Source: Hanstruepera marina (GTDB lineage: Bacteria; Bacteroidota; Bacteroidia; Flavobacteriales; Flavobacteriaceae). From it: a stretch of 64,000 nt of DNA. The first letter of the stretch is position 1. The number at the start of each line of letters is the position of its first letter. The notes beneath the pieces are model-generated. The model saw nothing but the letters and a program-made list of their open reading frames with translations, was not told the DNA's origin and did no database searches. The stretch covers positions 62,001-126,000 of the forward strand of contig NZ_JAINVX010000002.1 in the NCBI RefSeq assembly GCF_019880635.1. Reading direction: 5' to 3'. A program made the position numbers and the translations under genes. Shown piece after piece: positions 16,208 through 24,154 of the stretch.

Positions 16208-16960
16208 ATGAGTGACCCATACGTAAAGTTAGAAATAGAAAACCAAGTAGGCTATATAGAATTTTTTCATCCTGCACATAATTCTTTGCCAGGTGATGTT
16301 TTAGCAGAATTAGCCCAAACCATAACCGATACGGGAACAAATGATGCTATAAAAGTCATCGTATTAAAAAGTGGCGGAGACCGAACATTTTGTGCTGGGG
16401 CCAGTTTTAAAGAATTAATCAATATTAATGACGATGCCACTGGCAAAGTGTTTTTTTCTGGTTTTGCTAATGTGATTAACGCCATGCGAAAATGTCCCAA
16501 ATTTATTATTGGACGTATTCAAGGCAAAACAGTTGGAGGTGGAGTAGGATTGGCAGCCGCTACAGATTATTGTATGGCAACGAAGTTTTCAGCTATAAAA
16601 TTAAGCGAATTGAATATTGGTATAGGACCCTTCGTAGTTGGGCCTGCTATTGAACGTAAAATGGGATTAAGTGCCATGTCTCAAATAGCCATTGATGCGA
16701 ATACGTTTTATCCAGCCGAATGGGCAAAAGATAAAGGCTTATTTACACAAGTTTTTGAAAGTACCGAAGCATTGGATGAAGCCGTTAAAGCCACTGCAGA
16801 ACATTTATGTACTTACAATCCTGAAGCCATGAAAGAAATGAAAACCATTTTTTGGAAAGGCACTGAAGATTGGGATAACTTATTAGCTGAACGTGCGGCC
16901 ATAAGTGGACGTTTGGTGTTAAGTGAATTTACAAAAGAGACCTTAAAACGATTTAAGTAG
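16208..16960 (+). CDS. paaF: Enoyl-CoA hydratase PaaF (crotonase family)
   Basis: PaaF hydrates 2,3-didehydroadipyl-CoA to 3-hydroxyadipyl-CoA. The 250-residue protein has crotonase oxyanion-hole segments (DRTFCAGASFKEL and QGKTVGGGVGLAAATDY) and the LSELNIGIGPFVVGPAIERK region. It is distinct from PaaG, which is encoded upstream. Assignment to PaaF rests on the gene position and on the absence of another crotonase in the operon. Its stop shares one base with the GTG start of the next gene. Confidence 0.85.
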   Translation: MSDPYVKLEIENQVGYIEFFHPAHNSLPGDVLAELAQTITDTGTNDAIKVIVLKSGGDRTFCAGASFKELININDDATGKVFFSGFANVINAMRKCPKFIIGRIQGKTVGGGVGLAAATDYCMATKFSAIKLSELNIGIGPFVVGPAIERKMGLSAMSQIAIDANTFYPAEWAKDKGLFTQVFESTEALDEAVKATAEHLCTYNPEAMKEMKTIFWKGTEDWDNLLAERAAISGRLVLSEFTKETLKRFK

Positions 16961-17583
16961 TGATTTACGAATTTCAAGGTTACATACCCGTTGTTCACGA
17001 AAGTAGTTTTGTGCATCCACTGGCGGCAGTTACTGGCAATGTGATTATCGGTAAAAACTGTTATGTTGGACCGGGAGCAGCCATTCGAGGTGATTGGGGA
17101 CAGATTATATTGGAAGATGGTGTGAATGTTCAAGAAAATTGCACTGTTCATATGTTTCCGGGAAAATCAATCACCTTAAAAGAAAGTGCTCATGTAGGTC
17201 ATGGAGCTATCATTCATGGGGCTAATTTGGGAAGGAATTGCTTGATTGGAATGAATTCGGTAATCATGGACGATGCCGAAATAGGTGATGAAAGTATTGT
17301 GGGAGCTATGGCATTTGTAAAGGCTGAAACCAAAATACCTCCAAGAAGTTTAGTAGTAGGAAATCCAGCCAAAGTTGTTAAGGAAGTGAGTGATGATATG
17401 ATTACTTGGAAAGCTAAAGGCACACAGTTGTATCAGCAATTACCAAAAGAGTGTCATGACACATTAAGGGAAGTCGAACCATTAAGGGAAGTTCCAAAGG
17501 AGAGAAAGATGCAAGAAGATGTTTATCAAACGCTTCGGGAACATTTCCTGCGAAAGCAGGAATCTCATAAGAAACAAAAATGA
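16960..17583 (+). CDS. paaY: PaaY, gamma-carbonic anhydrase-like hexapeptide-repeat thioesterase
   Basis: The 207-residue protein starts with GTG (overlapping the paaF stop by one base) and reads IYEFQGYIPVV..SSFVHPLAAVTGNVIIGKNCYVGPGAAIRGDWG, the left-handed beta-helix of the gamma-carbonic anhydrase/PaaY family. Zn-ligand histidines are in TVHMFPG and HVGHGAIIHG. PaaY is a thioesterase acting on dead-end 2-hydroxycyclohepta-1,4,6-triene-formyl-CoA. The last ~13 residues (FLRKQESHKKQK) are encoded by the left palindrome and spacer of the second GIY-YIG unit, so the native C-terminus has been rewritten. The stop overlaps the next ATG by four bases (ATGA). Confidence 0.9.
   Translation: MIYEFQGYIPVVHESSFVHPLAAVTGNVIIGKNCYVGPGAAIRGDWGQIILEDGVNVQENCTVHMFPGKSITLKESAHVGHGAIIHGANLGRNCLIGMNSVIMDDAEIGDESIVGAMAFVKAETKIPPRSLVVGNPAKVVKEVSDDMITWKAKGTQLYQQLPKECHDTLREVEPLREVPKERKMQEDVYQTLREHFLRKQESHKKQK
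17544..17563. repeat. Left palindrome of GIY-YIG unit 2 (inside paaY)
   Basis: TTCCTGC-GAAA-GCAGGAA has perfect 7-bp arms, followed by TCTCATAA as in unit 1. It is translated as FLRKQES near the PaaY C-terminus. Confidence 0.85.
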
Positions 17584-17897
17584 AAAGTTGGATTGTCTAT
17601 ATAATGGCAAATAAACCAAATGGTGTAATTTATATAGGTGTGACCGATAATATTGATGAAAGAGTAAAAGAGCATAAACTAAAGATTTATCCAAACTCAT
17701 TTACCTCCAGATATAATTGTGATAAATTGGTGTATTTTGAAGAGTTTAATAATGGGGATGAAGCACTTTTAAGAGAGAAACAATTCAAAAAATGGAAAAG
17801 GGATTGGAAAATAAAATGTATTGAAGAGATGAATTCTATTTGGATGGATTTAAGTATGAATTGGAATTTAAACTATAATAAGTTTAGACATGAGTGA
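17580..17897 (+). CDS. GIY-YIG nuclease family protein, copy 2
   Basis: This is a 105-residue paralogue of the protein at 11968-12288, with the same GIY-YIG signature (VYIMANKPNGVIYIGVT), the Arg in DERVKEHK and the LLREKQFKKWKRDWK helix. Differences are scattered and concentrated at the C-terminus, as expected for diverged copies that both stayed open. The start ATG overlaps the paaY stop (ATGA) and the stop overlaps the E2 start by eight bases, so it is translated within the operon. A mobile-unit nuclease is more likely than a pathway function. Confidence 0.92.
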   Translation: MKSWIVYIMANKPNGVIYIGVTDNIDERVKEHKLKIYPNSFTSRYNCDKLVYFEEFNNGDEALLREKQFKKWKRDWKIKCIEEMNSIWMDLSMNWNLNYNKFRHE

Positions 17898-19233
17898 TAA
17901 AAAGATTCCTGTTTCCACAGGAATACATGAATTTAAAATGCCCAAATTGGGTGAAAGTATAACCGAAGCCGCCATTATTACATGGTTTAAGAATGTAGGT
18001 GATACCATTGAACAAGATGAAATGCTTTTGGAAGTTGCCACAGATAAAGTGGATTCTGAAGTACCTTCAACCGTTACAGGCGTAGTTGAAGAAATTCGGT
18101 ATAAGGCAAATGAAGTTATTAAAATAGGAGAGACCATTGCTATTATCAAAACAAACGGTAAAGTTTCTGCGTCCAAAAAGAAAGAAACGCCTTCTAAAGT
18201 AGAAGATAAGTCTCAAAAGAAACAAGTCGAAAAAAAGAAACGACATGTCACATCGAGCGCAGTCGAGATGTCTCATTCAAACGCTCATTCGTTTACAGTT
18301 TCTAACGAAGATCGATTCTTTTCACCATTGGTCATTTCAATTGCAAAGCAACATCATATTAGTTTTGAAGAATTGGCAAGAATTCAGGCTACCGGAAAAG
18401 AAGGACGTTTACGAAAGAGTGATGTGTTCAATTATATAGAAGATGGTCGTCCCTACCAATTTGCTCAACCCATAGTTCAAGATCCAACAGCGTATCGTAT
18501 TCCGCAGTTGAGATTTGATAAAGGCAAAGGTAAAATTGTAGAGATGGATAGAATGCGCCAAATGATCGCAGACCATATGGTGTATTCCAAGCATACATCA
18601 CCACATGTAACAGCCTATGTTGAAGCCGACTTGACAAATATGGTCAATTGGAGAAACAAACACAAAAATGCCTTTCAGGAAAAATATGGTGAACGTTTAA
18701 CCTTCACGCCATTATTTGTTGAGGCCGTTGCCAAAGCCATTAAAGATTTTCCAAACATCAATGCTTCTGTAGATGGGAAAAATATCATTGTTAAAGATGA
18801 TATCAATATTGGTATGGCGACCGCTTTGCCAAGTGGTAATTTAATTGTGCCTGTGGTCAGGAATGCGGATTCCAAAAATCTTCAGGAATTAGCTACTAAT
18901 GTCAATGATCTAGCTGAAAAGGCGCGTGACAATAACCTGAAAGCAGATGATATTCAGGGTAGCACATTTACAATTTCCAACGTGGGGACATTTGGAAGTG
19001 TTATGGGAACTCCGATTATTAACCAACCTGAAGTAGCGATTTTAGCATTAGGAATTATAAAAAAACGTCCAGAAGTAATAGAAACAGAAAAAGGGGATGA
19101 AATTGCTATTCGAAGTATGATGTATCTATCCTTGTCTTTTGATCATCGTGTGGTTGATGGATTTCTTGGAGGGAGTTTCGTGCGACGAGTAGCCGATTAT
19201 TTTGAACAATTTGATGTAGATAGAGAAATATAA
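17890..19233 (+). CDS. 2-oxo acid dehydrogenase E2 (dihydrolipoyl acyltransferase)
   Basis: The 447-residue E2 has a lipoyl domain (about 14-90; EVATDKVDSEVPS with lipoyl-Lys53), a Lys-rich linker, a peripheral subunit-binding domain (about 140-175; SPLVISIAKQHHISFEELARIQATGKEGRLRKSDV) and the catalytic domain ending in SFDHRVVDG (His419, Asp423). It transfers an acyl group from E1 to CoA. Two stretches look repeat-derived: residues 6-12 from the right palindrome of the GIY-YIG unit, and residues 118-130 from another palindromic repeat in the linker. Substrate is unresolved: branched-chain 2-oxo acids or, by context, phenylpyruvate. Confidence 0.92.
   Translation: MSDKKIPVSTGIHEFKMPKLGESITEAAIITWFKNVGDTIEQDEMLLEVATDKVDSEVPSTVTGVVEEIRYKANEVIKIGETIAIIKTNGKVSASKKKETPSKVEDKSQKKQVEKKKRHVTSSAVEMSHSNAHSFTVSNEDRFFSPLVISIAKQHHISFEELARIQATGKEGRLRKSDVFNYIEDGRPYQFAQPIVQDPTAYRIPQLRFDKGKGKIVEMDRMRQMIADHMVYSKHTSPHVTAYVEADLTNMVNWRNKHKNAFQEKYGERLTFTPLFVEAVAKAIKDFPNINASVDGKNIIVKDDINIGMATALPSGNLIVPVVRNADSKNLQELATNVNDLAEKARDNNLKADDIQGSTFTISNVGTFGSVMGTPIINQPEVAILALGIIKKRPEVIETEKGDEIAIRSMMYLSLSFDHRVVDGFLGGSFVRRVADYFEQFDVDREI
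17905..17924. repeat. Right palindrome of GIY-YIG unit 2 (inside E2 gene)
   Basis: ATTCCTGT-TTCC-ACAGGAAT has perfect 8-bp arms. It lies in codons 6-12 of the E2 gene (encoding IPVSTGI), just before the conserved lipoyl-domain start FKMPKLGESITEA. Confidence 0.85.
18243..18277. repeat. Palindromic repeat inside the E2 linker
   Basis: ACATGTCACATCGAGCGCAG followed by TCGAGATGTCTC is an imperfect inverted repeat (ACATC-GA against TCGAGATGT). It is translated in frame as HVTSSAVEMS in the linker between lipoyl and subunit-binding domains. It looks like a third interspersed repeat type. I found no other copy in this window. Confidence 0.55.
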
Positions 19234-19240
19234 TTGAAAT

Positions 19241-19302
19241 GTCATTGCGAGGACGTAGGACGTGGCAATCTCTTTGAGATTCTTCGCTTCGCTCTGAATG
19301 AC
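19241..19302. repeat. GTCATT...AATGAC interspersed repeat, copy 3 (inverted)
   Basis: A 62-bp element begins GTCATTGCGAGGACGTAGGA and ends GCTTCGCTCTGAATGAC. It is the reverse orientation of the copies at 11454 and 16129. It fills the E2-E1 gap. An ATG at 19298 lies within it, so the true E1 start is more likely the ATG at 19316. Confidence 0.85.
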
Positions 19303-19315
19303 AAATAAAATAAAA

Positions 19316-21391
19316 ATGAACAAAGACATTCTAAAAAAAGGATTTTCTAACCTTTGTACTGCCAAAACCATGGCGGAATTATACGAGGCTAATTTTAAAC
19401 AAGTTTCGAAATATGTGCATGCCACATCGCGCGGTCATGAAGCTATTCAAACAGCATTGGGCTTGCAATTATTACCGCAAGATTATGCCTTTCCTTATTA
19501 TCGTGACGATGCCATGCTTTTAGCTTTTGGTATGCAACCTTATGATTTAATGTTGCAATTGTTGGCCAAAAAAGGCGATCCGTTTTCTGGTGGTAGAACC
19601 TATTACTCCCATCCCAGTTTAAAGGATAATGACAAGCCTAAAATTCCGCATCAGTCTTCTGCAACTGGCATGCAAGCTATTCCAGCTACAGGTGTTGCTA
19701 TGGGTATGCAATATTTGGAAAAACAAGGTCTTGAAAACTCTAATGTCATTCAGAATACTAGTGAAGAGTTTAAACTGAATCCAATTACCGTTTGTAGTTT
19801 GGGAGATGCTTCTGTGACAGAAGGTGAAATTGCAGAAGCCTTTCAAATGGCTGCCTTAAAACAGATGCCGATTCTCTATTTAGTGCAAGACAATGGTTGG
19901 GATATTTCGGCAAATGCAGCAGAAACTAGAGCCCAAAATGCATATGAATATGCGCAAGGGTTTAACGGTTTGGAAGCTATATCTATTAATGGTGCTAATT
20001 TTATAGAGTCTTATGAAGCTTTAGAAAAAGTTATTAATACTATAAGAAAAGAACGCCGACCATTTTTGGTACATGCTAAAGTACCATTATTAAATCACCA
20101 TACATCAGGTGTACGCATGGAGTGGTATCGCGATGATTTAGAGGAGGCACGTTCAAGAGATCCCTATCCTGTTTTGAAACAACAGTTGCTGGATAATGGT
20201 TTTTCAGAAAAAGAAATAAAGGATTTAGAGGCACAAGCGAAGAAAAAAGTTGAATCCGATTTCAAAAAAGCTTTAAAAGCGGAAGATCCTAACCCAGAAG
20301 ATTTGTTTACAAATGATTTCATACCAACACCAATTACCGAAGAAGTCGGTGAGCGTTCACCAAAAGGAGCCGATAAGGTTGTGATGGTTGACTGTGCCTT
20401 GTTTGCAGTTGAAGAACTCATGAAAAAATATCCAGAGTGTTTGCTCTATGGTCAAGATGTTGGTGGAAGACTTGGAGGTGTGTTTCGAGAAGCAGCAACA
20501 TTAGCACAAAAATTCGGTGACGACAGAGTTTTCAATACACCCATCCAAGAAGCTTTTATTGTCGGTTCAACGGTTGGTATGAGTGCTGTTGGATTGAAAC
20601 CTATTGTTGAGGTACAATTTGCCGATTATATATGGCCAGGACTAAACCAGTTGTTTACAGAAGTGAGTCGTAGTTGTTATCTGTCCAATGGTAAATGGCC
20701 GGTTAGCATGATTTTACGGGTACCGATTGGGGCCTATGGTAGCGGTGGACCTTATCATTCATCTTCCGTTGAGAGTGTAATTACGAATATTCGCGGTATT
20801 AAAATTGCCTATCCAAGTAATGGAGCCGATTTAAAAGGGTTGATGAAAGCTGCTTATTTTGATCCTAATCCTGTGGTTATATTAGAGCATAAAGGTCTGT
20901 ATTGGTCTAAAGTTCCTGGGACATTAACAGCCACTTCTATTGAGCCTTCAGAAGATTATGTGTTGCCATTTGGACAAGCATGGGTGTTACAAGAAATTTG
21001 GAAACAGGAAGATGTGGAGACTTGCACGATTGTTACTTATGGAATGGGCGTGCATTGGGCTTATAATGCTTCAGGAGAATTGGATATGCGAGATCAAATC
21101 GAAATTATTGATTTACGCACATTGTATCCATTGGATGAAGATACCATTATGAAATCGGTAAAGAAAACCGGAAAATGTTTAGTGGTTACTGAAGAACCAA
21201 GTAATAATAGTTTTGCGAGAGCATTGGCAGGTAAAATTCAGGAAGAGTGCTTCCAATATTTGGATGCACCAGTTATGACAATTGGAAGTGAGAATATGCC
21301 AGCCATTCCATTAAATAGTACTTTGGAACAAACCATGATTCCTTCAACAGAGAAAGTGAAAGTAAAAATATTGGACTTGTTAGATTATTGA
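19316..21391 (+). CDS. 2-oxo acid dehydrogenase E1, fused alpha and beta subunits
   Basis: The 691-residue protein fuses the thiamine-diphosphate E1 alpha part (about 1-345; GDASVTEGEIAEAFQMAALK...QDNGWDIS, the GD...N cofactor motif) with the E1 beta part (about 355-691; YGQDVGGRLGGVFREA, NTPIQEAFIVGSTVGMSAVGLKP). It decarboxylates a 2-oxo acid and loads the acyl group on E2. I chose ATG 19316 (MNKDIL) over ATG 19298, which is in an interspersed repeat. Being the last gene of a paa operon without paaK in view, it may generate phenylacetyl-CoA from phenylpyruvate; a branched-chain substrate is the standard alternative. Confidence 0.9.
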   Translation: MNKDILKKGFSNLCTAKTMAELYEANFKQVSKYVHATSRGHEAIQTALGLQLLPQDYAFPYYRDDAMLLAFGMQPYDLMLQLLAKKGDPFSGGRTYYSHPSLKDNDKPKIPHQSSATGMQAIPATGVAMGMQYLEKQGLENSNVIQNTSEEFKLNPITVCSLGDASVTEGEIAEAFQMAALKQMPILYLVQDNGWDISANAAETRAQNAYEYAQGFNGLEAISINGANFIESYEALEKVINTIRKERRPFLVHAKVPLLNHHTSGVRMEWYRDDLEEARSRDPYPVLKQQLLDNGFSEKEIKDLEAQAKKKVESDFKKALKAEDPNPEDLFTNDFIPTPITEEVGERSPKGADKVVMVDCALFAVEELMKKYPECLLYGQDVGGRLGGVFREAATLAQKFGDDRVFNTPIQEAFIVGSTVGMSAVGLKPIVEVQFADYIWPGLNQLFTEVSRSCYLSNGKWPVSMILRVPIGAYGSGGPYHSSSVESVITNIRGIKIAYPSNGADLKGLMKAAYFDPNPVVILEHKGLYWSKVPGTLTATSIEPSEDYVLPFGQAWVLQEIWKQEDVETCTIVTYGMGVHWAYNASGELDMRDQIEIIDLRTLYPLDEDTIMKSVKKTGKCLVVTEEPSNNSFARALAGKIQEECFQYLDAPVMTIGSENMPAIPLNSTLEQTMIPSTEKVKVKILDLLDY

Positions 21392-21423
21392 CATTTTGTA
21401 TCTTACTGTACTAATTTCCTAGC

Positions 21424-22527
21424 ATGTTTATAAAAAGAATATTTCCACTAAAAACCGTTTTTATATGGTCTAAGCGATACATTTTTTTATTTCTTGTCCT
21501 AGGAATTATACCTGTTTTTCTCTTTGAGGTAGTTGGTTTAAAATGGTTACATGTACCATGGCTTCCACTAGGAGTTTTAGGTACAGCGGTAGCTTTTATT
21601 ACTGGTTTTAAGAATAATGCAGCTTATGATAGGCTTTGGGAAGCTCGAAAAATTTGGGGAGGTATTGTAAATACATCACGATCTTGGACCATTATGGTAA
21701 AAGATTTTATTACTAACGATCATTCCAATTTGTCGAATTCTGATAAAGAATTGTTTTTAATTAAACGTGAGCTGGTACATCGCCATGTTGCATGGCTTAC
21801 TGCTTTAAGGTACCAATTGCGAAAGGATAAACCCTGGGAGTTACACTTAAGGGCAAAGCATTCAGCAATGGATATTAGAAATTACAAGTATCCTGTTTTT
21901 GAAGATGCAATACCTATTGAAGAAGTTATTAATAACTATATAACTGAAGAGGAATACAAAACTATTTTTGCAAAATCTAATCAAGCTTCTCAATTATTGG
22001 GTATTCAATCTGAACGTCTTAAGCAATTAAAAGAAGAGGGTTTAATTGATAATTTTAGGCATATGGAAATGTCTAATGCTTTGGTGGAGTTATACACGCT
22101 TCAGGGTAAATGCGAACGCATTAAGAATTTCCCATACCCAAGGCAATTTGCAACATTAAACTACATTTTTGTTTGGGCATTTATTATTCTAATTCCATTT
22201 GGGATTATGGAGGAATTTGAGGTATTTGGAGATAAAATATTGGTTATGCTAGACAAAACGGAGTTGAAACATACCGTGAGATATACAATTCAAGAAACCA
22301 TAGCTCGACATTTTGTGTGGTTTTCTGTACTGTTTAGCGCCTTAATTTCTTGGGTGTTTCATACCATGGAAGCCATTGGAGAAGTTTCAGAAAATCCATT
22401 TGAAGGAAGCCCTAACGATGTACCCATAACAGACCTTTCAAGAAGTATTGAAATAGATATTAGACAATTGATTGATGATACAGATATTCCTGCTCCTTAC
22501 GAATGGAAGAATGGTATTGTTATGTAA
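21424..22527 (+). CDS. Bestrophin-like (UPF0187) anion channel, copy 1
   Basis: The 367-residue bestrophin-family membrane protein has hydrophobic segments near 20-45, 50-70, 230-255 and 285-310. Family marks are FKNNAAYDRLWEARKIWGGIVN.SR after the second segment and a C-terminal F.GSPNDVPITDLSRSIEIDIRQ. Bacterial bestrophins form pentameric ion channels. A paralogue follows 49 bases downstream. The 32-bp gap behind E1 has no terminator that I can see, but the function differs from the paa genes. Confidence 0.9.
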   Translation: MFIKRIFPLKTVFIWSKRYIFLFLVLGIIPVFLFEVVGLKWLHVPWLPLGVLGTAVAFITGFKNNAAYDRLWEARKIWGGIVNTSRSWTIMVKDFITNDHSNLSNSDKELFLIKRELVHRHVAWLTALRYQLRKDKPWELHLRAKHSAMDIRNYKYPVFEDAIPIEEVINNYITEEEYKTIFAKSNQASQLLGIQSERLKQLKEEGLIDNFRHMEMSNALVELYTLQGKCERIKNFPYPRQFATLNYIFVWAFIILIPFGIMEEFEVFGDKILVMLDKTELKHTVRYTIQETIARHFVWFSVLFSALISWVFHTMEAIGEVSENPFEGSPNDVPITDLSRSIEIDIRQLIDDTDIPAPYEWKNGIVM

Positions 22528-22576
22528 TAGTTAGCGATACTATTTTTCTTATCTTACTTAAAATTTCAACGTTTAA

Positions 22577-23638
22577 ATGCTTACAAAAAAAAGGTATTCT
22601 GTCAAAGACATCGCATTGTGGTCTCGGTGGGAGACATTCATTTACATAGGTTATGCTGCTTTAATAACCATTCTTTATGAAGTATTTGGTTTTACGTTTT
22701 TAAATATGCCTTGGACACCAGTTGCTTTAATAGGTACTGCTGTGGCCTTTATGGTAGGTTTTCAGAATAATTCGGCTTATGGCCGTATTTGGGAAGCTCG
22801 GAAAATTTGGGGAGCCATAGTGAACTCGTCTCGAACTTGGGGAATGAAAGTACAGGATATGGTTTCCAATCCTGAAGGAAAAGTAATAGCTTCAGTTGAT
22901 GAAATTAATGAGCATAAAAAAACTCTGGTTTATAGGCATATTGCGTGGTTAACAGCCCTGCGTTATGCTATGCGTGAACGTAAATCCTGGGAAACCCAAC
23001 ATACAGCAAAAACCAATCAGGAATGGTCTAAAATGATACATATTCCTGAACAGGTATCTAATTTAGAGGATAATTTAATGCTTTATATGTCGCCTGAAGA
23101 AGAGGCTTATGTTTTAAGTAAGTCGAATAAGCAAACAGCTATTCTTTATCTGCAATCGAAACATATTAAGGAGTTAAAAGATAAAGGGCTAATTTGGGAG
23201 TTTTCCTTTTTGGAATTAGAAAATGTATTAGAGGAATTATTTACACACCAAGGAAAGAGTGAACGTATTAAAAACTTTCCTTATCCTAGGCAGTATGCTA
23301 GTTTAGCTTTGTACTTAACCAGGTTGTTTGCACTATTATTACCCTTTGGGATTATTCCAGAGTTTGCCGAAATTGGTGCTACGATGGTTGATGATTTTTG
23401 GCATATTGGTAAAAATTTTATTTGGTTAGGAATTCCATTTTGTGCTGCTGTTTCTTGGGCTTTTCATATCATGGAACGTATGGCAAGGGTTGGTGAAAAC
23501 CCCTTTGAGGGGACTTCAAATGATGTGCCTATATCTACAATAGCTAGAGGGATAGAAATTGATTTAAGACAAATGTTGGATGAGGATCCTGCTGATATCC
23601 CTAATCAGTTTCCTGAAGAGCATGATGTGCAAATGTAG
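22577..23638 (+). CDS. Bestrophin-like (UPF0187) anion channel, copy 2
   Basis: The 353-residue paralogue of the upstream gene has the same order of motifs: FQNNSAYGRIWEARKIWGAIVNSSRTWG, then HQGKSERIKNFPYPRQYAS and a C-terminal FEGTSNDVPISTIARGIEIDLRQML. The two proteins are clearly homologous along their whole length but well diverged, so the duplication is not recent. They may form separate or mixed channels; this cannot be told from sequence. Confidence 0.9.
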   Translation: MLTKKRYSVKDIALWSRWETFIYIGYAALITILYEVFGFTFLNMPWTPVALIGTAVAFMVGFQNNSAYGRIWEARKIWGAIVNSSRTWGMKVQDMVSNPEGKVIASVDEINEHKKTLVYRHIAWLTALRYAMRERKSWETQHTAKTNQEWSKMIHIPEQVSNLEDNLMLYMSPEEEAYVLSKSNKQTAILYLQSKHIKELKDKGLIWEFSFLELENVLEELFTHQGKSERIKNFPYPRQYASLALYLTRLFALLLPFGIIPEFAEIGATMVDDFWHIGKNFIWLGIPFCAAVSWAFHIMERMARVGENPFEGTSNDVPISTIARGIEIDLRQMLDEDPADIPNQFPEEHDVQM

Positions 23639-23756
23639 ATAGCACGGCATTTATTTTTATAAAGCAAGTAGTATAACGGATATTAATTGTTAATTTATTT
23701 GATATATTTTGTATATTGAACCCTTTATTATTAAAGACAACTAATTAATTTTTATT

Positions 23757-24107
23757 ATGAAAAAATACATTACACTACTTAGTATTGTTGCATTGTTTTT
23801 TATGGGTATACAATCTTCAGTAGCTCAAGATGCACATAAGCAAAGGCCAGAAGCCATAGCTAAACAACAAACTTATGACATTCATAAATTGGTTGACCTT
23901 ACTGGTGACCAACAAGGTGAGGTTTTTAAAGTTTTGGTTGAGCAACAAACGAACTTATCTGGAATTGAAAAAAACACAAAAAGTATTGCTACTGCACAAG
24001 AAGCTAAACTTGCTGTTTTAGAAAACACCAATAAAAGATTAAAAGCTATTTTAACTCCTGAACAATATAAGATTTATCAAGAATCGTTAGAAAAAGAAAA
24101 AAAATAG
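23757..24107 (+). CDS. Small secreted protein with Spy/CpxP-like helical character
   Basis: The 116-residue protein has a signal peptide (about 1-23, cleavage after VAQ). The mature part is helical and charged: LVDLTGDQQGEVFKVLVEQQ and LKAILTPEQYKIYQESLEKEK. The pattern L(T/D)..Q...V..... and LTPEQY resembles periplasmic LTXXQ/Spy-type helical proteins, but the match is loose. A strong bidirectional terminator follows. Confidence 0.6.
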   Translation: MKKYITLLSIVALFFMGIQSSVAQDAHKQRPEAIAKQQTYDIHKLVDLTGDQQGEVFKVLVEQQTNLSGIEKNTKSIATAQEAKLAVLENTNKRLKAILTPEQYKIYQESLEKEKK

Positions 24108-24121
24108 TATTCTATAAAACC

Positions 24122-24154
24122 AAAAAAAAGCGGCTAGTTCTAGCCGCTTTTTTT
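24122..24154. terminator. Bidirectional intrinsic terminator
   Basis: GCGGCTAG-TT-CTAGCCGC has a perfect 8-bp stem flanked by eight A and seven T, so it works from both sides. It separates the plus-strand secreted protein gene from the minus-strand DUF4136 gene, whose stop codon it touches. Confidence 0.93.

Larger units (their letters stand above)
17544..17924 (+). mobile_element. GIY-YIG nuclease/palindrome unit, copy 2 (381 bp)
   Basis: The layout is the same as copy 1: left palindrome (17544-17563, TTCCTGC-GAAA-GCAGGAA), a 16-base spacer starting TCTCATAA, a GIY-YIG gene (17580-17897) and a right palindrome (17905-17924). The total length, 381 bp, equals that of the first unit. Here the unit lies across the end of paaY and the beginning of the E2 gene. 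Its two ends are translated as part of the flanking proteins. Confidence 0.6.

Noticed and set aside
11454-19302. CRISPR array
   Set aside because: The repeats are palindromic elements separated by whole genes, not short regular spacers; no cas genes.
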